Shown: one piece after another, positions 45,088 to 52,072 of the stretch
How positions within the stretch are numbered: position 1 is the first letter of the stretch
Layout: each line of letters begins with the position of its first letter
Source of the DNA: Actinomadura fibrosa
GTDB lineage: Bacteria > Actinomycetota > Actinomycetes > Streptosporangiales > Streptosporangiaceae
Length of the DNA: 64,000 nucleotides
NCBI RefSeq assembly: GCF_900659615.1
Contig: NZ_CAACUY010000005.1
Span: 62,001-126,000 of the forward strand
Reading direction: 5' to 3'
Made by a program: the position numbers and the translations under genes
Notes under the pieces: generated by a model
Seen by the model: the letters and a program-made list of their open reading frames with translations, nothing else
The model's database searches: none
What the model was told of the DNA's origin: nothing

Positions 45088-45531
45088 ATGGGTGAGGTTT
45101 TCACACACCGGATCCGGGTGCGGTACAGCGAGTGCGATCAGCAGGGCGTCGTGTTCAACGGTCACTATCTCTTCTATTACGACGTGGCGCTGACGGAGTT
45201 GTGGCGGGCGGCGGTCTGCTCACCGGACGCGATGGTGGCGGCGGGCTACGACCTGGTGGTGGCGGAGGCGCGGATCCGGTACCGGGAGGGCGCGCGGTTC
45301 GACGAGCTGCTGGACGTGCGGCTGCCGATCGCGCGGCTGGGGGTGACGAGCATGATCGTGCGTCCGGAGTTCCGGGTGGGCGAGCGGCTGATCGCCGACG
45401 GGGAGGTACGGCACGTGTTCATCGATCCGGCGTCCAAGGGGAAGACGGAGATCCCGCCGGACGTGCGGTCGGCGCTGGGTCCGCTGGCGGAGCTGGATCC
45501 CGCGCTGGACCGCCCCGCGGACTCCCGATGA
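45088..45531 (+). CDS. 4-hydroxybenzoyl-CoA thioesterase-type (hotdog-fold) acyl-CoA thioesterase
   Basis: A 147-residue hotdog-fold protein with RIRVRYSECDQQGVVFNGHY at the start, containing the catalytic-type Asp in YSECDQQG, then YREGARFDELLDVRLPIARL and RHVFIDPASKGK. This is the YbgC/FadM group that hydrolyses acyl-CoA thioesters in the cytoplasm. I use the ATG at 45088, since GGCAGG lies 9 nt before it; an ATG at 45079 is in frame too. Its C-terminus is extended and Pro/Asp-rich. Confidence 0.92.
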   Translation: MGEVFTHRIRVRYSECDQQGVVFNGHYLFYYDVALTELWRAAVCSPDAMVAAGYDLVVAEARIRYREGARFDELLDVRLPIARLGVTSMIVRPEFRVGERLIADGEVRHVFIDPASKGKTEIPPDVRSALGPLAELDPALDRPADSR

Positions 45532-45692
45532 GCCCGGCCGGGAGTGCGGCGCGGGGGCGGGACGGGATGGGCGGTCGGCGCTTCGTCAGGCTCAGGATCG
45601 CTCTGAAAACGACGTCCCAGACTTGGAATCAGGGTTCTGCCTGACGTGCCCGGCACAGTTCCCGTGTGTCTGATTGAAGTGGGTGGGACGGT

Positions 45693-45725
45693 CCCGGGGC
45701 AACCCCTTTTCGGGACTGCCCCGGG
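45693..45725. terminator. Hairpin terminator between convergent thioesterase and ARPP-1-like genes
   Basis: CCCGGGGCA (45693-45701) pairs with TGCCCCGGG (45717-45725), 9 bp with a 15-nt loop that contains CCCCTTTTCGGG. It lies just after the ARPP-1-like stop codon. Confidence 0.6.
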
Positions 45726-45727
45726 TC

Positions 45728-46687
45728 TCAGCGTGCGAACAGGGACGCGTAGACGGTGCGGTCGCCGTCGGTGACGATCTGCCCGGCCAGGTGGGGGGCG
45801 GTGACGGTCGACAGGCGCAGGTCGACGTAGCGGTCCTCTTCCTGGAGGTCGACGGGGCCCGCGGGTGCTTCGGCGAGCCAGCCGGCGACCTCGGCGAGGC
45901 GGGCGGAGCGGTCGCGTTCCAGGGCGCCGCGCAGTTCGGGAAGGCTGCGGGCGTCGTAGGGGGCGGCGCCGTCCGCCGGCGGGTCGGGCTCGGCGTGCCA
46001 GGCGGCGACGCCGTAGGCGAAGCAGACGAGCGCGGTCCACATCTCGGCGAAGTAGACCGGGTCGGGGGCGATCTCCAGGCCGGCGAACCGTCCGGCGACG
46101 AAGAACAGCGCGCCGACCTGGCCGGGCTGGAGTTCCAGGCGGCTCTGGAACTGCGTCAGGACGGGGCGCTTGCGGGAGAGGATCTGCTCCAGGTGCCCGC
46201 GCCGCGCGAGCCCGTAGCGGACGTTGAGGTCGGCGATGTCGGCCCACAGCTTGCTGTAGCCGTGGACGCCGCGCAGCCGCAGGGCGGCGTCGCGCAGCTC
46301 GGCGGGGAGGACGAAGAACCACTGGTCGCGTTCGGTGAGGTAGCCGCCCTGGCCCGCCTGGACGCAGCAGGCGTCCTCGAACAGCAGCCGCTGCCCGGGG
46401 GCGAGGAACGCCGACCGGCAGAGGGCGTGGTTCTGCGCGGCGTCCTGGATGTAGCCGATGTGCAGGGGGACGATGGCGACGCCGGAACCGGCGGCGTTGC
46501 TGAGCTCCACCTGCCCGTAGCCGACGACCCGGGACAGCTTGAGGCCGGTGCGGGGCGGCGCGAAGCCGGGGTGGGCGGGGCCGGAGATCGGGACCATCGT
46601 GAGGGCGCCGGCCTGCTGCGGCGTGCCGAGGCGGTGCCCGGCGAGGCTGAGCGGACCGGGGACGAGGGTGTCGAGCGCCGTCTCCAT
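45728..46687 (-). CDS. ARPP-1-like domain protein (DUF6569), unknown function
   Basis: A 319-residue protein without signal or membrane segments. The conserved-looking core is GLKLSRVVGYGQVELSNAAG, VAIVPLHIGYIQDAAQNHAL, LFEDACCVQAGQGGYL and ALRLRGVHGYSKLWADIADL. This pattern recalls the ARPP-1 family, named for association with ADP-ribosylglycohydrolase and rhodanese-phosphatase genes; activity is unknown. The assignment is from memory and should be checked. It lies 170 bp downstream of, and in line with, a vWA-domain gene, and has its own good ribosome site (GGAAGGAG), so the two are probably a functional pair. Confidence 0.7.
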   Translation of the reverse strand: METALDTLVPGPLSLAGHRLGTPQQAGALTMVPISGPAHPGFAPPRTGLKLSRVVGYGQVELSNAAGSGVAIVPLHIGYIQDAAQNHALCRSAFLAPGQRLLFEDACCVQAGQGGYLTERDQWFFVLPAELRDAALRLRGVHGYSKLWADIADLNVRYGLARRGHLEQILSRKRPVLTQFQSRLELQPGQVGALFFVAGRFAGLEIAPDPVYFAEMWTALVCFAYGVAAWHAEPDPPADGAAPYDARSLPELRGALERDRSARLAEVAGWLAEAPAGPVDLQEEDRYVDLRLSTVTAPHLAGQIVTDGDRTVYASLFAR

Positions 46688-46857
46688 GCGGTGCTCCTTC
46701 CGTTGGGGGGCGCGGGCGGGCGGCGGGCTCGTCGCGCGCGGGGCGCTGTGCGCGGCGCCCGGGCGGGGCCGGACGTGTGGTCGACCGGGCGGGCCGGACC
46801 TGTGGTGCGTGCGGACGGGCTGGGCGTGGTGCGTGCGGGCGGGGTCGTTCGGCCGGT

Positions 46858-48192
46858 TCAGCGGGGTGCGGCGGCGAACTCGGCGGTGAGCTCGGCGGCG
46901 CGGCGGTCGAGGGCGTCCAGGCGGGTGTGGAGGGCGGAGCGCAGCCAGGGCGCGCCTGCGGCGCAGTGCCCGAACATCCAGGGCAGGAGTTCGGCGAAGT
47001 CGTCCTGGTGCCAGAACCCGCGCTGCGGCAGCGCCGGGGCGGGCCGGCGCAGGCGCAGGTCGTCGCTGCCGGTGAACATGGCGTGGCAGAACACCACGGG
47101 GGTGGTGACGCCGGCGCGCGGGAGGGTGGCGACGACGCGGGCGAGGTCGCCGGGGAACAGGTTCTCGTAGCCGTCGGAGACGACGGCGACGAGGTCGGGT
47201 CCGGCGGCGAGCGCGTCCAGGACGCCGGTGGCGAGGTCGGTGGCGCCGCGCGGGGCGCGCTCGTCGCCGCCGACCTCGACGACCTCCAGCCGGTCGCAGA
47301 TCTCGCCGAGCAGCATCCGCAGGGCGGCGGCCTGCGACAGCACGGCCCACTCGCGCTCGCCGTAGCCGCGCATGGAGGCCGAGGCGTCCAGGACGAGCGC
47401 GACCGTGCCCTCGAAGCGGGGGTAGGCGAGCGCGGCGGCGTCAAGGTAGCGGCCGAGGGCGACGTACAGCTCCTCGGCGGGCCCGCCGCGGTACAGGTGG
47501 ACGAGGGTGGCGGCGATGTCGCCGCGGTTGGTGGCGGTGACGGTGGCGGGCCGCTCGCGCAGGGCGTCGACGGCGAGGGCGGGCTCGCGGGGCGCGGTGG
47601 CGCCGGGCGGGGCCGGGGCGTAGAGGGCCCGGACGCGGGCGGGCGCGGCGGCGGGCGCGGTGAGGAACCGCAGCAGGCGGCGCCGCAGGTAGTCCGAGGC
47701 GGTGTCGCCGTCGGCGATGCGGCGGGCGCAGCCGCGCGCGCTGGCCTTGCCGAGGGCGTGCTCGAAGCAGTCCAGGAGGGCGGGGCGGCGCGCGGCGATG
47801 AGCGCGTCGGCGTCGGGGTGCTCCAGGACGAACCGCAGCACGGTGCGGGTGGTGTGCTTGTGGTTGGCGCGCAGCCGGCGCAGCCCGAGCAGGACGGTGA
47901 TGACGTGCGCGGGCGGCAGCGCCAGGGTGAGGACGTGGGCGACGCGGGCGAGGACGGCGCGGGTGGCGTCGTCGAGGCCGGCCTGGGAGGCGGCCAGCAC
48001 CTGCATCAGGACGCGGGCGCGCTGCCAGGGCCGGACGCCGGGCGCGAGGCCGAGCAGCGCGTACCCCTCGGGGTCCGCGGCGTGGGCGGCGCGGTGCAGA
48101 TCCGCGTCGTCCCAGCACAGGGTGCCTCCCCTGGGCAGGGTGAGGGCGGTGTCGTGGGTCTCCAGGTGGGCAAGGAGCGTGGGGGTGTCCAT
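46858..48192 (-). CDS. vWA-domain protein with N-terminal helical domain (possibly TROVE/Ro60-like layout)
   Basis: A 444-residue cytoplasmic protein. Residues 1-240 are all-helical, HEAT-like in look (VLARVAHVLTLALPPAHVIT, RTVLRFVLEHPDADALIAAR). Residues 262-430 are a von Willebrand A domain with an intact metal site: DASAS (D269, S271, S273), T318 (GATDL) and D340 (VVSDGYEN). A helical platform followed by a vWA domain is the plan of Ro60/TROVE RNA-binding proteins, but I cannot see a firm TROVE signature, so that link is speculative. GGAGG precedes the ATG at 48192. It is followed by the ARPP-1-like gene. Confidence 0.82.
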   Translation of the reverse strand: MDTPTLLAHLETHDTALTLPRGGTLCWDDADLHRAAHAADPEGYALLGLAPGVRPWQRARVLMQVLAASQAGLDDATRAVLARVAHVLTLALPPAHVITVLLGLRRLRANHKHTTRTVLRFVLEHPDADALIAARRPALLDCFEHALGKASARGCARRIADGDTASDYLRRRLLRFLTAPAAAPARVRALYAPAPPGATAPREPALAVDALRERPATVTATNRGDIAATLVHLYRGGPAEELYVALGRYLDAAALAYPRFEGTVALVLDASASMRGYGEREWAVLSQAAALRMLLGEICDRLEVVEVGGDERAPRGATDLATGVLDALAAGPDLVAVVSDGYENLFPGDLARVVATLPRAGVTTPVVFCHAMFTGSDDLRLRRPAPALPQRGFWHQDDFAELLPWMFGHCAAGAPWLRSALHTRLDALDRRAAELTAEFAAAPR

Positions 48193-48244
48193 GATTCGCC
48201 TCCGCAATCATGGAGTGTAGGAAGCCCGCAGAGCGCCCCGACAC

Positions 48245-48967
48245 TCATTTTCCGCCGGCGGGCGCGGCCTTCCCGGGGGGCGGGCCCTCGGCGCGGGAGG
48301 CGGCGGGCGCGGCGGCGTACCCGTCGAGGCCGTGCTCGAGCAGGTCGAACAGGCGGGCGGCGGCGGCGTAGACGTCGTCGCGCATCTCCTCCAGGGTCTC
48401 CCCGGCGCGCTTGCGGGCGGCGATCTGCTCGATGAGGACGGCCTGCGCGGCGTAGATCATCGCGGCGGCGGCGTGCGGGGTGATGTCGTCGGGGCCGGCG
48501 CCGGTCTCCTCGGCGAGCTGGGCGGCCAGGCGATCCTGGGCGCGGCGGCCGATCTCGCGCTGGCGGGCGAGCAGCGCCGGGCTGTCCTGGACGGTTCTGG
48601 TCCAGGCCTCGGAGCCCTCGTGGAACGCGGTCTGGTAGGCGCGCGCGTCGAGGCCCTCGAAGAAGCGGCGGCGGTAAAGGCCGACGAGGCTCTCGCCGGG
48701 GCGGCGGTCGCGGAAGTCGCGCGCCGCCTGCTCGATGATCTCGTCCTGGCGGTCGAAGAACAGGTCCTCCTTCGTCCCGAAGTAGTTGAAGACGGTGTTG
48801 ACCGACACGTCGGCGCTGCGGGCGACGTCGGCGATGGTGACGTTGTCGAAGCCGCGCGTGAGGAACAGGCCGGTGGCGATGTCGGAGATCCGCCGCCGGG
48901 TCTCGCGCTTCTTGCGTTCGCGCAGCCCGAGTTCTGCTTCCGGCCTGGCCTCCAGCTCGTCCGCCAT
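48245..48967 (-). CDS. TetR-family regulator of the adjacent ABC exporter
   Basis: A 240-residue TetR protein: RERKKRETRRRISDIATGLF, HTH TIADVARSADVSVNTVFNYF and GTKEDLFFDRQDEI, then a helical domain that ends in a Pro/Ala-rich tail. It is divergent from a DrrAB-like ABC transporter operon with a 97-bp gap that holds GTGACT repeats. It most likely represses the exporter until the exported drug binds. Confidence 0.92.
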   Translation of the reverse strand: MADELEARPEAELGLRERKKRETRRRISDIATGLFLTRGFDNVTIADVARSADVSVNTVFNYFGTKEDLFFDRQDEIIEQAARDFRDRRPGESLVGLYRRRFFEGLDARAYQTAFHEGSEAWTRTVQDSPALLARQREIGRRAQDRLAAQLAEETGAGPDDITPHAAAAMIYAAQAVLIEQIAARKRAGETLEEMRDDVYAAAARLFDLLEHGLDGYAAAPAASRAEGPPPGKAAPAGGK

Positions 48968-48991
48968 GGTCGGGATCCTACCTTCGATGGC

Positions 48992-49033
48992 GTGACTCAA
49001 AATTTGGTGTGACTGCAAACTTGTGGTTACTCT
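48992..49033. promoter_or_regulatory. Control region of the ABC exporter: GTGACT repeats and promoter
   Basis: GTGACTcaaaattt (from 48992) and GTGACTgcaaactt (from 49009) are direct repeats 17 bp apart. TTGGTG (49004-49009) and TACTCT (49028-49033) with an 18-nt spacer form a plausible promoter for the ABC genes. The repeats overlap its -35 box, so binding of the divergent TetR protein there is likely. Confidence 0.5.
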
Positions 49034-49064
49034 ATCCGGGTCGTCCCCCCACTCGGAGGTCACT

Positions 49065-50048
49065 GTGATCGAGGCACGCGGGCTGGCCCGCTCCTTCACC
49101 GGCAAGCACGGCACGGTCGAGGCCGTCCGCGGTGTCGACCTGGACGTCGCGCCCGGCGAGATCGTGGGCTTCCTGGGCCCCAACGGCGCGGGCAAGACCA
49201 CCACGCTGCGGATGCTGACCACGCTCCTGGCGCCGACCGCGGGCACCGCGACCGTCGCCGGGCACGACCTGCGCGCCGACCCGGCCGGCGTGCGGCGCCG
49301 CATCGGGTACGTGGCGCAGGGCGGCGGCACCGACCCGTCCGTCCCGGCCCTGGAGGAGCTGGACCTCCAGGCCCGCCTCTACGGCGTCGCCGACCGGGCC
49401 GAGCGGATCGCCGGGCTGTGCGCGCGGCTGGACCTGTCCGGGCTGGAGCGGCGCCCGTCCGCGGCCCTGTCGGGCGGGCAGCGGCGCCGCCTCGACATCG
49501 CGCTCGGCCTGGTGCACCGGCCGCCGCTGCTGTTCCTGGACGAGCCGACCACCGGCCTGGACCCGCAGAGCCGCGGCAACCTGTGGGAGCACATCCGCGG
49601 GCTGCGCGAGCGGGACGGCACGACGGTGTTCCTCACCACGCACTACCTGGACGAGGCGGACGCGCTGTGCGACCGGCTCCTCATCATCGACCACGGCCGC
49701 ATCGTCGCCGAAGGGACGCCCGAGCAGCTCAAGCGCCGCGTCGCGGGCGACGTCGTCACCCTGGAGCTGGCGCCAGGCCCGGACGGCGCCCCGGAGGACG
49801 GATTGTCCGGCGACCCCGCCACCGGGCGGGCGAAGGCGGCGCTCGCCGGGCATCCCGCGGTGCGAGAGGCGGCGGTGGCGGGGCGGACCGTCCGCCTCAC
49901 GGTGGAGAACGGCGAGCGGGAGCTGATGGGCCTGGTCCGGCTGCTGGACGGGGCGGGCGTCGAGCTGGCGTCGCTGAGCCTGGCCCGTCCCACGCTCGAC
50001 GACGTCTTCCTCACCGTCACCGGCCGCTCGCTGCGCGACGCCGCGTGA
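49065..50048 (+). CDS. ABC transporter ATP-binding protein, DrrA type
   Basis: A 327-residue ATPase: Walker A GPNGAGKTT, Q-loop, signature LSGGQRRR, Walker B LLFLDEPTTGLDP, H-loop TTHYLDEADALCD, and the C-terminal extension typical of DrrA/CcmA drug-export ATPases (LVRLLDGAGVELASLSLARP with TLDDVFLTVTG). It powers export of a drug or lipid by the permease encoded next. The GTG at 49065 follows GGAGG by about 5 nt. It is divergent from its TetR regulator. Confidence 0.96.
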   Translation: MIEARGLARSFTGKHGTVEAVRGVDLDVAPGEIVGFLGPNGAGKTTTLRMLTTLLAPTAGTATVAGHDLRADPAGVRRRIGYVAQGGGTDPSVPALEELDLQARLYGVADRAERIAGLCARLDLSGLERRPSAALSGGQRRRLDIALGLVHRPPLLFLDEPTTGLDPQSRGNLWEHIRGLRERDGTTVFLTTHYLDEADALCDRLLIIDHGRIVAEGTPEQLKRRVAGDVVTLELAPGPDGAPEDGLSGDPATGRAKAALAGHPAVREAAVAGRTVRLTVENGERELMGLVRLLDGAGVELASLSLARPTLDDVFLTVTGRSLRDAA

Positions 50049-50083
50049 CGGCCTCCTTCCACGACTTCGAGCAGGAGAGCCCC

Positions 50084-50854
50084 ATGTCTTTCGGACGGAC
50101 CGCCGCCGACACCCGCCTCATCTTCCTGCGGTACCTGCGGCAGACGCTGCGCAGCAAGGTCGCGGTGGTGTTCGGCGCGCTGCAACCGCTGCTATACCTG
50201 CTGCTGTTCGGGCCGCTGCTGTCCCGGATCGCGGATGTGCGCGGGTTCGGGTCGGGGAACGCCTGGCAGGTGTTCGTGCCGGGCGTGCTCGTCCAGCTCG
50301 CGCTGTTCGGTGCCGGGTTCGTCGGGTTCGGGCTGATCGCCGACCTGCGGTCGGGGGTGGTGGAGCGGCTGCGGGTCACGCCGGTGAGCCGGACGGCGCT
50401 GCTCCTCGGCCGGGTCCTGCGCGACACGGCGGTCATCTCCGTCCAGGCGTTGGTGCTGCTGGTCACGGGCGTGGCGATGGGCCTGCGGGCGCCCGCGGCG
50501 GGGATCGCGGTCGGGCTGGCGTTCGTGGTGGCGCTGGCGGTGAGCATCGCCTCGCTGTCCTACGTCCTGGCGATGCGGACGCGCAGCGAGGACGCGTTCG
50601 CGCCGCTGCTGTCGACGGTGACGCTGCCGCTGATGCTGCTGTCGGGGATCCTGCTGCCGATGAGCATGGCGCCCGGCTGGCTGGACGCGGCGTCGCGCTG
50701 CACCCCGTTCCGGTACGTGGTGGACGGGGCGCGCTCGGCGTTCTCCGGCGACTACGCCTCCGCGGCCGTCGCCGAGGGCGCGCTGGTCACGGCGGTGCTG
50801 CTGGTGGTGTCGGTCGTGCTGGGCGCCCGCCGGTTCCGCGGCGAGAACGCCTAG
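50084..50854 (+). CDS. ABC-2 type permease, DrrB type
   Basis: A 256-residue membrane protein with six helices and the ABC-2 signature region (RSGVVERLRVTPVSRTALLL, with VLAMRTRSEDAFAPLLSTV later). Together with the ATPase just upstream it forms a DrrAB-like exporter. The ATG at 50084 has AGGAGAG 6 nt upstream; a GTG at 50045 overlapping the DrrA-type stop is an alternative giving 13 more residues. Its stop codon overlaps the stop of the convergent DMT permease. Confidence 0.95.
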   Translation: MSFGRTAADTRLIFLRYLRQTLRSKVAVVFGALQPLLYLLLFGPLLSRIADVRGFGSGNAWQVFVPGVLVQLALFGAGFVGFGLIADLRSGVVERLRVTPVSRTALLLGRVLRDTAVISVQALVLLVTGVAMGLRAPAAGIAVGLAFVVALAVSIASLSYVLAMRTRSEDAFAPLLSTVTLPLMLLSGILLPMSMAPGWLDAASRCTPFRYVVDGARSAFSGDYASAAVAEGALVTAVLLVVSVVLGARRFRGENA

Positions 50855-51855
50855 CGGCCCCGGGATCCGGAAGCGGCGACGGCGGCACCGGCCGGGACGG
50901 CACCGTCCGGGACGGGGGCGATCGGGTCGGGGGCCGCCGGGACGGCGACGGCGCGCTGGGCGATGTAGGCGCCGACGAGGACGACGGCGCCGCCGATCAT
51001 CTGGACGGGGGTGAGGCGCTCGCCGAGCACCGCCCAGGCGATGAGGGTCGCCGCGACCGCCTCGGTGTAGCAGATGGCGCCGCCGACCTGCGCCGACAGG
51101 CGCCGCAGCCCGGCGATGCCGGTGATGTAGGCCAGCACGGTGCTGACCAGCGCGACCCACGCGAGGAGCGTCCAGCCGGGCGCGGAGCCGCCCGCGACGG
51201 GGACCCGCGCGGGCAGCACGTCCCAGGGCAGGGCCCAGGGCGCGGCGAGCGGGGTCAGCACCACCGCCGCGACGAGCATGCCGGAGCCGGTGATGACGAG
51301 CGGGTCGACGTCGGCGGCGAGGCGCTCGACGACGAGGAAGTAGCTCGCCTGGCAGGCGGCGGCGCCGATCCCGGCGGCGAGGCCGAGCGGGTCCAGGCTC
51401 AGGCCCGTCCACACCTGGACGACCAGCGCGAGCCCCGTCATCGCGACGACGACCCCGGTGGCGGCGGTGCGGTGGACGGGGGCGCGGCGCACGAACCGCA
51501 GCCAGGCCAGCACCATGACGGGCCCGCTGAACTCCAGCAGGATCGCGACGCCGACGGGCAGCCGGGACGCGGCGACGAAGTAGCACGCCTGGCATCCGGC
51601 GACGCCCGCGAGGCCGTTGAGGGCGAGGCCCCCGAGGTGCGGGCGCAGGCCGCGCGCGGCGCCCCGGCCGCGCAGGGCGACGATGACCGGGACGAGCACC
51701 ATCGCCGCCACCGCGATCCGCAGCCAGACCGCCTGGAGCGGGCCGAGCCCGGCCTCGATGAGGGCCTTGCCGAACGGCCCGGACGCCCCGAAGCAGATCG
51801 AGGAGAACACCGCGAACCCGACGCCCCAGGCACGCGCCCGTCCCGCTTCGCCCAT
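50851..51855 (-). CDS. EamA/DMT-family permease
   Basis: A 334-residue protein with ten hydrophobic helices forming two EamA repeats (GFAVFSSICFGASGPFGKAL at the start of the first, LGLAAGIGAAACQASYFLVV at the start of the second, and ICYTEAVAATLIAWAVLGER near the end, a family hallmark). These permeases export amino acids or other metabolites. The ATG at 51855 follows weakly matching purines. Its C-terminal 30 residues are a Pro/Ala-rich tail. The end overlaps the stop of the ABC permease in convergent orientation. Confidence 0.94.
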   Translation of the reverse strand: MGEAGRARAWGVGFAVFSSICFGASGPFGKALIEAGLGPLQAVWLRIAVAAMVLVPVIVALRGRGAARGLRPHLGGLALNGLAGVAGCQACYFVAASRLPVGVAILLEFSGPVMVLAWLRFVRRAPVHRTAATGVVVAMTGLALVVQVWTGLSLDPLGLAAGIGAAACQASYFLVVERLAADVDPLVITGSGMLVAAVVLTPLAAPWALPWDVLPARVPVAGGSAPGWTLLAWVALVSTVLAYITGIAGLRRLSAQVGGAICYTEAVAATLIAWAVLGERLTPVQMIGGAVVLVGAYIAQRAVAVPAAPDPIAPVPDGAVPAGAAVAASGSRGR

Positions 51856-52059
51856 GACCGTCCCTTCGCCCGCCGGACGGGCCCGGCCCCGCTCGTCCGG
51901 GGCTCCCGCCGCGACTCGTCCTGCCGTGGTCCGCCCGGACGGCGGACCCCTCCGGCCCGATGATCGCTCATGAGCATGCTGCCATATCACTCCTTACAGG
52001 TCGATGGCGGTGATCGCGGCGCGGACCGCGACGATGCCGGGCGGAGCGTCCGGGAGGAC

Positions 52060-52065
52060 TACTAT
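52060..52065 (+). promoter_or_regulatory. -10 box for a possible leaderless transcript
   Basis: TACTAT ends 7 nt before the GTG at 52073, so transcription would begin at about the start codon. No -35 box is evident. GGGAGG at 52052-52057 is too far away to act as a ribosome site. Confidence 0.4.
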
Positions 52066-52072
52066 TCGCCGG

